64,000 nucleotides of DNA. Source: CAYJBH01 sp964369445. GTDB lineage: Bacteria; Bacillota; Clostridia; Oscillospirales; Ruminococcaceae. Location of the stretch: contig CAYJFU010000001.1 of NCBI GenBank assembly GCA_964369445.1, positions 28,923-92,922 on the forward strand. Direction: 5' to 3'. The position numbers were made by a program, and so were the translations under genes. Positions 32,110-39,637 of the stretch are shown here, piece by piece (positions within the stretch are counted from its first letter, which is position 1; every line of letters begins with the position of its first letter). The notes under the pieces were generated by a model. That model saw nothing but the letters and a program-made list of their open reading frames with translations, did not search any database and was not told where the DNA came from.

Positions 32110-32514
32110 ATGAGTACTGAAAAGATGAATGATCACCCTATAGTTGACCTTCTGGACGTTGCCATCAAGCGCATAAACGAATCGGTGCACAGCAACGCCA
32201 CCATCGGCGCGCCCATCGCAATGGAAAACGGAACGATTATATTGCCGGTTTCCAAGGCGAGTTTTGGCATGGCCTCCGGCGGCAGTGATCTGCCTACAGC
32301 GCACCCAAAAGACAAGTTCGGCGGTGGCGCAGGCGCAGGTGTATCGCTTGTTCCTGTGGCATTTTTGGTATGCACCGGCGATGATGTAAAGCTGTTACAG
32401 CTTGCCGACACCTCCAACAACGTTGACAGGTTGCTCAGCATGATGCCGGAGCTTATCGACAAGGTCGGCTCACTTATAAAAAAAGAAAAGAAAGACGAAA
32501 CTGAAGATGAATGA
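32110..32514 (+). CDS. gerW: GerW/YtfJ family sporulation protein
   Basis: 134 aa. In Bacillus, YtfJ (GerW) is a spore protein needed for normal germination. Family motifs are IGAPIAMENGTIILPVSKAS, the Gly-rich FGGGAGAGVSLVPVAFLV and VDRLLSMMPELIDK. It starts 2 bases after the DUF2953 stop and overlaps rluB by 8 bases. It supports a sporulating host. Confidence 0.92.
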   Translation: MSTEKMNDHPIVDLLDVAIKRINESVHSNATIGAPIAMENGTIILPVSKASFGMASGGSDLPTAHPKDKFGGGAGAGVSLVPVAFLVCTGDDVKLLQLADTSNNVDRLLSMMPELIDKVGSLIKKEKKDETEDE

Positions 32515-33247
32515 AGTTAGAATACAAAAACTGCTGTCGGAACTGGGGGTCTGCTCACGCCGTGAGGCGGACAGGCTTGTTGCGGCAGGCAAGGTAAAGG
32601 TCAACGGGCATCCGGCACGTGTCGGCGACAAGATAGATCCACAAAAGTCCGTGCTGATGGTGGATGGCAAACGTGTACATATACCGCGCCGTAGTGAGCT
32701 TTACTACTACATGCTCAACAAGCCGCGCGGCTACATAACAACCCTTTCCGACGAGCTTGACCGCCGCAACATCACCACCTTCACCGAGGGTCTGCCGGTG
32801 AGGGTTTACCCGGTCGGCCGCCTTGACAAAGACAGCGAGGGCATGTTGTTTTTGACCAACGACGGCGCTTTTGCCAACATGCTCACCCACCCGTCCTTTG
32901 AGATAAGCAAGGTCTACCGCGTGACCGTCACCCCCCACGCCACCGAGGAGCAGATAATGGAACTTTCTTCCGGCGTTGTACTGGACGATGGCAGTAAGAC
33001 GTTACCCTGCAATATAAGGGTGCTTGCTGACGAGCCTAACCGCACCGTCCTTGAGTTTACCATCAAGCAGGGCAAAAATCGCCAGATACGGCGCATGTGT
33101 TCCGCTGTGAGCTTGCAGGTGGCGCGCCTATCGCGCAAACAGGTAGGTCCCGTTAAACTGTCGATGCTTCGCCCCGGCGAGATACGCGAGCTTAAACCGT
33201 CGGAGGTGAATTCACTGAGAGCCAGCGCAAGAAAAGGAAAAAAATGA
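32507..33247 (+). CDS. rluB: Ribosomal RNA pseudouridine synthase, RsuA/RluB family
   Basis: 246 aa. It isomerises uridine to pseudouridine in 23S (or 16S) rRNA. An N-terminal S4 RNA-binding domain (QKLLSELGVCSRREADRLV) is followed by the catalytic domain with LNKPRGYITT and the signature RVYPVGRLDKDSEGMLFLTNDG, whose Asp is catalytic. GKNRQIRRMC lies near residue 198. Family assignment is sure; the exact rRNA site is not. Confidence 0.9.
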   Translation: MNEVRIQKLLSELGVCSRREADRLVAAGKVKVNGHPARVGDKIDPQKSVLMVDGKRVHIPRRSELYYYMLNKPRGYITTLSDELDRRNITTFTEGLPVRVYPVGRLDKDSEGMLFLTNDGAFANMLTHPSFEISKVYRVTVTPHATEEQIMELSSGVVLDDGSKTLPCNIRVLADEPNRTVLEFTIKQGKNRQIRRMCSAVSLQVARLSRKQVGPVKLSMLRPGEIRELKPSEVNSLRASARKGKK

Positions 33248-33600
33248 TAAGGATAACGCAAATTTTAGAGCCTTTTATGCTTGACCACTTTAACAAAGGA
33301 CGTTTTGATACAGAAATTTTTGGTTTTTTGGCAAGCAGCGCAAACGGCACCGTAGGAGTACTGTTAGCACAGCAAAACGGCGATATTACAGAGATTTTAG
33401 AGGTTGACGCACAGGAAGCGCAGGTGCGTGACGGACTTGTTCGCGCAACAATTTCTCACACAATGCGACAAGGTGCATTGACATTTTCAACACAAAGCGC
33501 TATAATATTGGGTGAGAGTTTTTCTTTAGAGAAAGACACCAATTATAACATAGAGGAATTTTTTGCACGAGGGTGCAATCACAATCAACAACGGGGGTAA
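33244..33600 (+). CDS. Hypothetical protein ahead of the carboxyltransferase genes
   Basis: 118 aa, soluble, no signal or membrane span. I do not recognise it. It overlaps the rluB stop by four bases (ATGA) and ends 3 bases before the carboxyltransferase gene, so it is embedded in a coupled operon. By position it could be an accessory protein of the carboxylase complex, but it lacks the single membrane helix of OadG-type gamma subunits. Confidence 0.6.
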   Translation: MIRITQILEPFMLDHFNKGRFDTEIFGFLASSANGTVGVLLAQQNGDITEILEVDAQEAQVRDGLVRATISHTMRQGALTFSTQSAIILGESFSLEKDTNYNIEEFFARGCNHNQQRG

Positions 33601-33603
33601 TCT

Positions 33604-34926
33604 ATGGCAAAAACATCTATGGACGTGTTTGCAACGTTTTTCGACGAGGGCAAATACACCACCATGTACACACAAAAAAGCGCTTCGATATCTGTCGGGG
33701 TCGGCTTTGTCTGTGGCAGTGAAGTAGTAAGCGTTGCACAAAACGGCAATGCACTTTGCGCCGCCGACATGAAAAAGTGGGTACGTGCAATTGAGCTGGC
33801 CGGCAAAATCGGCGTACCGCTCTTCACATTCTATGCATCGTCCGGCGCAGTGCTTGATGGTGGCGTCGCACCTTTGACCGGCTATGCCGACATCTTAAAG
33901 GCAAGCGCCAACGTCAGCGGTGTAGTACCGCAGATAGCGGTCGTCACAGGCACATGCGGCGGCAACAGCGCACTTCTCGCCGCAACATCCGACATCTGTG
34001 TAATGAGCGAGGAGGGTGAACTGTTTTTAACACCCCCATACACAGCCGCGGCAACCGGCAAAAAGACAGCCGGCGCAGGTTCTGCGGCAAGCGCCGCCGA
34101 CAGCGGTGTTGCACACATCGTCGTCAAGACAAACGCTGAGGCAGTCTTAAAGGCACAGGCTCTTGCTGAGCTTCTGCCCTCCAACAATCTCACCGTTCCG
34201 TCACTGTTTGAGGAGTCCGCTCCCTCCGGCGCATTTCAGAGCGCTGCTTTCAGCCCCGAAAAGGCTGTTGCCGGTTTAGCCGACAGTGCAAACCTTGTTT
34301 CGCTGTTCGACAACATTGAGTCGGTATACGTAGCTCTTGGCACTGTTGATGGCACCGTAACAGGTTTTGTAGCCACCGACAACGGCAAGGGTATCTGCAC
34401 ACTCGGCGCGGCAAAGGCCGCACGTTTTGTCCGTCTGTGTGACATGTACAACATTCCCGTTGTAACAGTGCTTGCAACATGCGGATTTACAAAATCCAGC
34501 GAAAACGACATTGCCGGTGGTATCAGAAACGCCGCACTACTTGCCTCGACATACTCCGACGCCACAACAGCTAAGGTTCTCGTCGTTGCGGGACAGGCTA
34601 TCGGCGCGGCCTACACAGCTTTCAGCGCATGTGACGTTGTAATCGCCGCAGACGGCGCTGTCGTCTCTCCGCTTGCACCGGAAGCCGCCGCTACAGTTGT
34701 GTACGCTGAGGAGCTTAAAGCTTCGAAAAACATCCCCGAGGACACAAAAAAATACGCTGCCGAATATATTGCGACATACTGCAACGCTGACGCACTTGAC
34801 AATGCCGGCATTTGCGAGGTTCGTTGCAACGATTCCGCCGTGCGCGGTGCTGTTGCCGATTCGCTTGCGATACTTGCAACAAAGCGTGTAACCCGTCAAC
34901 CGAAAAAATACGGCTCCGCTCTGTAA
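33604..34926 (+). CDS. Divergent carboxyltransferase (acyl-CoA carboxylase beta / MmdA-like)
   Basis: 440 aa. A crotonase-fold carboxyltransferase with the usual two repeated halves (about 1-205 and 225-440). In relatives the halves bind biotin and acyl-CoA and move CO2 between them. Supporting segments are the N-half IAVVTGTCGGNSALLAATSD with its following acidic turn, and the C-half RFVRLCDMYNIPVVTVLATCGF and VLVVAGQAIGAAYTAF. It is ~70-80 residues shorter than MmdA/12S (about 510-525), lacks the usual long N-terminal segment, and is Ala-rich. With the next two genes it parallels the 12S/1.3S/5S set of propionibacterial transcarboxylase. Confidence 0.75.
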   Translation: MAKTSMDVFATFFDEGKYTTMYTQKSASISVGVGFVCGSEVVSVAQNGNALCAADMKKWVRAIELAGKIGVPLFTFYASSGAVLDGGVAPLTGYADILKASANVSGVVPQIAVVTGTCGGNSALLAATSDICVMSEEGELFLTPPYTAAATGKKTAGAGSAASAADSGVAHIVVKTNAEAVLKAQALAELLPSNNLTVPSLFEESAPSGAFQSAAFSPEKAVAGLADSANLVSLFDNIESVYVALGTVDGTVTGFVATDNGKGICTLGAAKAARFVRLCDMYNIPVVTVLATCGFTKSSENDIAGGIRNAALLASTYSDATTAKVLVVAGQAIGAAYTAFSACDVVIAADGAVVSPLAPEAAATVVYAEELKASKNIPEDTKKYAAEYIATYCNADALDNAGICEVRCNDSAVRGAVADSLAILATKRVTRQPKKYGSAL

Positions 34927-34968
34927 AGCACGGATGTCGACTGTCTAAATAATAAGGAGTAAAGTTAA

Positions 34969-35334
34969 ATGAAAAACTATAAAATCACCGTTAACGGCAC
35001 AACCTACGATGTTGCTGTAGAAGAGTCCGGCGCGTCCTCTGCACCGGCAGCCGCTCCCGTAGCTGCTGCACCTGCGGCACCTGCCGCGGCACCGGCAGCC
35101 GCTCCGGCCGCACCGACAGCAGGCACACCGGTTACAGCACCTATGCCCGGCAACATCCTTGACGTTAAGGTCGCAGTAGGCGCGGCTGTAAAATCCGGCG
35201 ACGTGCTTATTCTTCTCGAAGCGATGAAGATGGAAAACGACATCGTTGCACCTGCAGACGGCACAGTAGCCGCCATCAATGTTAAAAAAGGTGACACCGT
35301 CAACTCCGGCGATGCCCTTGTAGTACTCAACTAG
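34969..35334 (+). CDS. Biotin carboxyl carrier protein (1.3S / OadA-C-terminal type)
   Basis: 121 aa. It starts KNYKITVNGTTYDVAV as in 1.3S-type carriers, then an Ala/Pro-rich flexible linker (~28-58), then the biotinyl domain with the EAMKMEN motif whose Lys is biotinylated (~residue 86). It shuttles carboxyl groups between the flanking subunits. RBS AAGGAG. There are 42 bases after the carboxyltransferase and 32 before the next gene, so it is clearly one operon. Confidence 0.9.
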   Translation: MKNYKITVNGTTYDVAVEESGASSAPAAAPVAAAPAAPAAAPAAAPAAPTAGTPVTAPMPGNILDVKVAVGAAVKSGDVLILLEAMKMENDIVAPADGTVAAINVKKGDTVNSGDALVVLN

Positions 35335-35366
35335 CCGCAAGCTGTCACGAAAGGAAGACAACACCT

Positions 35367-36764
35367 ATGGCAAAAGTAAAAATTACCGAAGTTGCTCTGC
35401 GCGACTCTCACCAGTCTCTCATTGCAACCCGTATGACCACCGATGAGATGAGACCTATCCTGTCCACAATGGATAAAGTGGGTTATTTTTCCGCAGAAGT
35501 TTGGGGCGGTGCTACATTCGATGCATGTATCCGTTTCCTCGATGAAGATCCGTGGGAGCGTCTGCGTACCATCCGCAAAGAGATGCCCAACACAAAATTG
35601 CAGATGTTGTTCCGCGGCCAGAACATGCTCGGATACCGTCACTATGCCGATGACGTCGTTTACTACCTCGTTCAAAAGTGCATAAGCAACGGCATCGACA
35701 TTATCCGTATATTTGACGCGCTCAACGACGTGCGTAACCTTGCAACCGCCATCAAAGCGGCTAAAAAAGAGGGTGGACATGTTCAGGCAGCTATCAGCTA
35801 CACTAAAAGCCCTGTGCACTCCAACGAGTACTTTGCAAAATACGCAAAGGATCTCGAAAACGAGGGTGCAGACAGCATCTGTATCAAGGACATGGCCGGT
35901 CTGCTTGACCCCTATGCCACATATGAGCTTGTTGCGGCACTTAAAAAGGATCTTAGCATCCCGATTGATATCCACAGTCACTACACAAGTGGTCTTGCTT
36001 CCATGTCCATCTTGAAGGGCATCGAGGCAGGCGCTGAAATCATCGACACCTCCATCTCGCCACTGGCTATGGGTACATCCCACATGGCGACAGAGACACT
36101 TGTTGCGGCGCTTGCCGGCTCGGAGTACGACACAGGTCTTGACCTGAAACTGCTCAACGAGGTGCGTGACTACTTCGCAACACTGCGCGATAAGTACCTT
36201 GACAACAAACTGCTGTCGCCGAAGGTAATGGGCGTTGACGCAAACACACTGCTTTACCAAGTTCCCGGCGGTATGCTTTCCAACCTTATCAGCCAGCTGA
36301 AAGAGGCCGGCAAATCCGATAAGTTTGAGGACGTTCTTAAGGAAATCCCCCGTGTGCGTGAGGACAGTGGTTATCCGCCACTTGTTACACCGACATCGCA
36401 AATTGTCGGCACACAGGCAGTTTTCAACGTCATCATGGGCGAGCGCTACAAGACGGTAACAAAAGAGTTTAAGGCAATGGTTAAGGGCGAATACGGCAAG
36501 ACACCTGCCCCCATCTCCGCTGAGTTCTTAAAGAAGATTCTCGGCAGTGAAGAGCCGATAACCTGCCGTCCGGCAGACCTGCTCACCGACGAGCTTGACA
36601 AGCTGAAAGAAGAGGCTCAAAAGTGGTCGCGCCAGGAGGAGGACGTGCTGACATACGCACAGTTCCCACAGGTTGCACCGAAGTTCTTTGAGAGCCGCAA
36701 CAACAAGATTGTCGGCGTAGACGGCGACCATGTCGATCTCGCAAACAAAAGTCACATCGTTTAG
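35367..36764 (+). CDS. Oxaloacetate decarboxylase alpha / pyruvate carboxyltransferase subunit (5S-like)
   Basis: 465 aa. A DRE-TIM-type barrel that moves CO2 between biotin and pyruvate/oxaloacetate. Family motifs are EVALRDSHQSL at the N-terminus, MLFRGQNMLGYRHYADD, ADSICIKDMAGLL with the key Lys, and the metal-binding histidines of IDIHSHYTSG, followed by APISAEFLKKILG. No biotin domain is attached; it is the separate gene upstream. No OadB-type membrane beta subunit is nearby, so a soluble transcarboxylase-like role is as likely as a sodium pump. Confidence 0.88.
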   Translation: MAKVKITEVALRDSHQSLIATRMTTDEMRPILSTMDKVGYFSAEVWGGATFDACIRFLDEDPWERLRTIRKEMPNTKLQMLFRGQNMLGYRHYADDVVYYLVQKCISNGIDIIRIFDALNDVRNLATAIKAAKKEGGHVQAAISYTKSPVHSNEYFAKYAKDLENEGADSICIKDMAGLLDPYATYELVAALKKDLSIPIDIHSHYTSGLASMSILKGIEAGAEIIDTSISPLAMGTSHMATETLVAALAGSEYDTGLDLKLLNEVRDYFATLRDKYLDNKLLSPKVMGVDANTLLYQVPGGMLSNLISQLKEAGKSDKFEDVLKEIPRVREDSGYPPLVTPTSQIVGTQAVFNVIMGERYKTVTKEFKAMVKGEYGKTPAPISAEFLKKILGSEEPITCRPADLLTDELDKLKEEAQKWSRQEEDVLTYAQFPQVAPKFFESRNNKIVGVDGDHVDLANKSHIV

Positions 36765-36789
36765 AGATAGACGTTCAACTTAAAAAACG

Positions 36790-36838
36790 AACCCTGTCAG
36801 AGCGGCTTGTCCGCTTTTGACAGGGTTTGAGTTTTTTT
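36790..36838 (+). terminator. Rho-independent terminator of the carboxylase operon
   Basis: Stem AACCCTGTCAGAGCGG paired with CCGCTTTTGACAGGGTTT, then GAGTTTTTTT. It lies 26 bases after the last stop of the operon. Confidence 0.88.
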
Positions 36839-36906
36839 AGATATATCGATATTATGCCATTTTTGAGTAATTCATGCCGTTATACACACCTATTTTAACA
36901 AATCTA

Positions 36907-36935
36907 TTGTTTTATTAGTATATAAGTAGTACAAT
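36907..36935 (+). promoter_or_regulatory. Probable promoter of gnd
   Basis: TTGTTT (36907-36912), 17-base spacer, TACAAT (36930-36935). It gives a ~145-base leader that carries an inverted repeat and hairpin copy 11. The whole gap is 36765-37086. Confidence 0.55.
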
Positions 36936-36942
36936 TAGCTTA

Positions 36943-36959
36943 TTGATAATGAATATCAA
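36943..36959. promoter_or_regulatory. Inverted-repeat operator candidate upstream of gnd
   Basis: TTGATA-ATGAA-TATCAA is a perfect 6-base inverted repeat with a 5-base centre, starting about 7 bases after the -10, near the expected transcription start. This is a position where a bound repressor would block initiation. The cognate regulator is not known. Confidence 0.4.
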
Positions 36960-36994
36960 CAATTCGGGTGAAATTCCTGTCGCATTTGTTACAC

Positions 36995-37037
36995 TTTTGA
37001 TTGCATCCCCCGCCGGTGGTGTGGGAAGCAATCAAAA
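36995..37037. repeat. Dispersed long-hairpin repeat, copy 11
   Basis: Arms TTTTGATTGC / GCAATCAAAA plus TCCC / GGGA around CCCGCCGGTGGTGT, followed by GGACATCATTTTTTTGT. It lies in the gnd leader, 50 bases before the start codon. Confidence 0.7.
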
Positions 37038-37086
37038 GGACATCATTTTTTTGTATAAACTGACAATGATTTTTAGGAGAATTATC

Positions 37087-38538
37087 ATGAAAAAAGCAGA
37101 TATAGGTGTTATCGGTCTTGCGGTTATGGGCGAAAATCTTGTTTTAAATATGGAGTCAAAGGGCTTTACTGTTGCTGTGTACAACAGGACTTACGCCAAA
37201 GTTGAGCACTTTTTACATGGCAGGGCGAGCGGTAAAAACATCGTCGGCTGTGCGACGCTTGCCGATTTTGTCTCCGGTATAGAAAAGCCGCGCAAGATCA
37301 TGATGATGGTCAAAGCCGGTAGTGCGGTTGATACGCTTATCGACAGCCTGCTGGAGCTTACCGACGAGGGTGATATCATCATTGACGGCGGCAATAGCAA
37401 CTTTACCGACACGATAAGGCGTACAGCTTATGTGGAGCAAAAAGGTCGATTGTACGTCGGGTGTGGTGTCTCCGGCGGTGAAGAGGGCGCGTTAAACGGG
37501 CCGTCACTTATGCCGGGTGGGTCGCGCGGTGCGTGGGAGGCTGTAAAACCGATAATGCACGCTATCTGCGCCAAGGTCGAGGACGGCACCCCGTGCTGTG
37601 ACTGGGTCGGCTCAGACGGTGCAGGGCACTTTGTAAAGATGGTTCACAACGGCATCGAGTACGGCGACATGCAACTTATCTGCGAAGCGTACCAGCTCAT
37701 GCGCGTCCTGCTCGGCATGTCAGCGGCAGATATGCAACCGATTTTCGAGCAGTGGAACAAAGGGGAGCTGGACAGCTATCTCATTGAGATAACCGCTAAT
37801 ATTTTGGGGCATGTAGAGCCAAACGGCACCCCGACAGTTGATATTATACTTGACCGCGCCGGACAAAAGGGAACCGGCAAATGGACGGTTATAAATGCTT
37901 TAGACGAGGGCGAACCGCTGACGCTCATCGGTGAATCGGTGTTTGCGCGGTGCCTGTCAGCGCTGAAAGAAGAGCGTGTGGCGGCAAGCGGCTTGTTTTC
38001 CGTTGAAAAAGTGTCGTTTGACGGCGATAAACAGGCGTTTATTGAGGATATCCGCGCGGCACTGCTTGTTTCAAAAATAATGTCGTATGCTCAAGGTTAT
38101 TCGCTAATGCGCGCGGCGGCGGCAACGCACGATTGGGATTTGCAATACGGCGAAATAGCGCTTATGTGGCGTGGCGGATGCATAATACGCTCGGCATTTT
38201 TGGGCAAAATACGTGAAGCTTTCGCAAAAAACCCTGCGCTTGTCAACCTGATACTTGACCCGTATTTTGCCGACGTCATCAAGCGAGCCGTGCCGGCATG
38301 GCGCAACGTCGTTGCCACCGCGGCACAGCACGGCGTGGCGGTGCCCGCCATGAGCGCCGCACTCTGCTACTTTGACGGCTACACCACTGCTTCACTTCCG
38401 GCTAATCTTTTACAGGCTCAGCGTGACTACTTCGGCGCACACACATACGAGCGCACCGACAAAGCGTCCGGCGAGTTTTTCCACACCAACTGGACGGGAA
38501 AAGGCGGCGACACGTCAGCAGGGATTTATACAGTATAA
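37087..38538 (+). CDS. gnd: 6-phosphogluconate dehydrogenase, decarboxylating
   Basis: 483 aa. It converts 6-phosphogluconate to ribulose 5-phosphate with NADP(H), the oxidative pentose-phosphate step. The N-terminal Rossmann motif is IGVIGLAVMGENLVLN. The substrate signature GCGVSGGEEGALNGPSLMPGG and catalytic Lys/Glu segment HFVKMVHNGIEYGDMQ are complete. The C-terminal tail is full length. ATG 37087 is chosen for its RBS (TTTAGGAGAA) and family N-terminus; the frame runs open 48 codons further upstream through the hairpin repeat. It is monocistronic. Confidence 0.95.
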   Translation: MKKADIGVIGLAVMGENLVLNMESKGFTVAVYNRTYAKVEHFLHGRASGKNIVGCATLADFVSGIEKPRKIMMMVKAGSAVDTLIDSLLELTDEGDIIIDGGNSNFTDTIRRTAYVEQKGRLYVGCGVSGGEEGALNGPSLMPGGSRGAWEAVKPIMHAICAKVEDGTPCCDWVGSDGAGHFVKMVHNGIEYGDMQLICEAYQLMRVLLGMSAADMQPIFEQWNKGELDSYLIEITANILGHVEPNGTPTVDIILDRAGQKGTGKWTVINALDEGEPLTLIGESVFARCLSALKEERVAASGLFSVEKVSFDGDKQAFIEDIRAALLVSKIMSYAQGYSLMRAAAATHDWDLQYGEIALMWRGGCIIRSAFLGKIREAFAKNPALVNLILDPYFADVIKRAVPAWRNVVATAAQHGVAVPAMSAALCYFDGYTTASLPANLLQAQRDYFGAHTYERTDKASGEFFHTNWTGKGGDTSAGIYTV

Positions 38539-38590
38539 ATTGTTTGAGCCGATTTTTTCGCCCTGCTGGGTCCTACAAAGGAGTGTACAA

Positions 38591-38635
38591 TTTTGAAGAA
38601 CTACCCCCGCCTTCGGCGGGGGTAGTTCTTCAAAA
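38591..38635. repeat. Dispersed long-hairpin repeat, copy 12 (near-perfect)
   Basis: TTTTGAAGAACTACCCCCGCC pairs exactly with its complement around a TTC loop, followed by CACAC. It lies between gnd and the convergent AEC transporter gene and may terminate either. Confidence 0.8.
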
Positions 38636-38700
38636 CACACAAGATCTTTATTCATATTGAAAAGGAGCCACACAAATGCAACAACCTCACATAAGATCTT

Positions 38701-39618
38701 TTACAACAACATCACAATAGCCGTTGTCATAGCGACAATGCTTATTATAATAGAAAAGGCGTTGACGGTACTTGCAAGTCCTATGTCACCGCCGAGCTTA
38801 GCTGTGAACGTCGGTGCGATGCCGGATATTGGGGCATACAAAACCAGTACAAGTGCCGCTCGTATCTCCTGCGAGTAGGGCAAAAATGTATAGACCAAAA
38901 ATGCAAGCACCGACACACCGATGTATCTACCAAGCAGGATTTTCACCACATCAAAACGCTTACCCCTGTCCAAATTAAGTTCAAAGCCGATTCCGAGCAT
39001 AAACATCGCAAGAAATGCGTTCGCCGAACCTATTGTATCGGTGAGGGATAACACAAATTGTGGCATTTGAAAGTCGGAAATTGCCACAACCGACATGATT
39101 ATGTAAGTCAAAAATGGCGGTGAAGAAAACAGTTGGCGCACAAGACTTTTCAGTTTTATGCCACTTGATGAACCTATGACTGTGTTGGCGATACCATAGG
39201 TTAAACCGTTGCACATTATAGCATTACCTGCATCAAACAAACTTACAGCCGCAATGCCCACCGGTCCCAAAAAGCTCTGTACAAACGGCATTGCAAAATT
39301 TCCGATATTGTAGCCTGAAGTGTTTAGCGATGCAAACGCTTTTTCCGTGCGTGTTTTTTTGAAGTAAAGCAATATGCCGACTGTTGTAAGCGTAATATTT
39401 GCCAATATACCGAGCGCTGTTGCAGAAAAAAGTGATACATCAAACTCAATACGGCTGAAATTGGAAATAATTACGCTTGGCATGGTCACGTAAAGCACAA
39501 GCCGTGACAGCACGAGGAAGTCCTTTTTTGCAAAAAGACCGACCCTTTTTAGTATGTATCCCAACATAATTATCAAGATGAACATAAGCGCTCTTGACAG
39601 CGCATTTAAAACTTCCAA
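38701..39618 (-). CDS. AEC-family transporter (auxin efflux carrier type)
   Basis: 305 aa with about ten membrane spans, typical of the AEC family, whose bacterial members export malate, lactate or other organic acids. Family-like features are LGYILKRVGLFAKKDFLVLSRL at the start and TAKLGGDIGLASTVNAFSI near the end. TTG 39618 is chosen because AAAAGGG lies 6 bases upstream. The gene follows the histidine kinase gene by 19 bases and is probably the output or cognate transporter of the two-component system. Confidence 0.85.
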   Translation of the reverse strand: MEVLNALSRALMFILIIMLGYILKRVGLFAKKDFLVLSRLVLYVTMPSVIISNFSRIEFDVSLFSATALGILANITLTTVGILLYFKKTRTEKAFASLNTSGYNIGNFAMPFVQSFLGPVGIAAVSLFDAGNAIMCNGLTYGIANTVIGSSSGIKLKSLVRQLFSSPPFLTYIIMSVVAISDFQMPQFVLSLTDTIGSANAFLAMFMLGIGFELNLDRGKRFDVVKILLGRYIGVSVLAFLVYTFLPYSQEIRAALVLVLYAPISGIAPTFTAKLGGDIGLASTVNAFSIIISIVAMTTAIVMLL

Positions 39619-39637
39619 CTTCAACCCTTTTCTGTGT

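Noticed and set aside
35331..36401. 356-codon frame antisense to the OadA-like gene
   Set aside because: Cys/His/Arg-rich shadow of a clear gene; its length comes from codon bias on the true strand.
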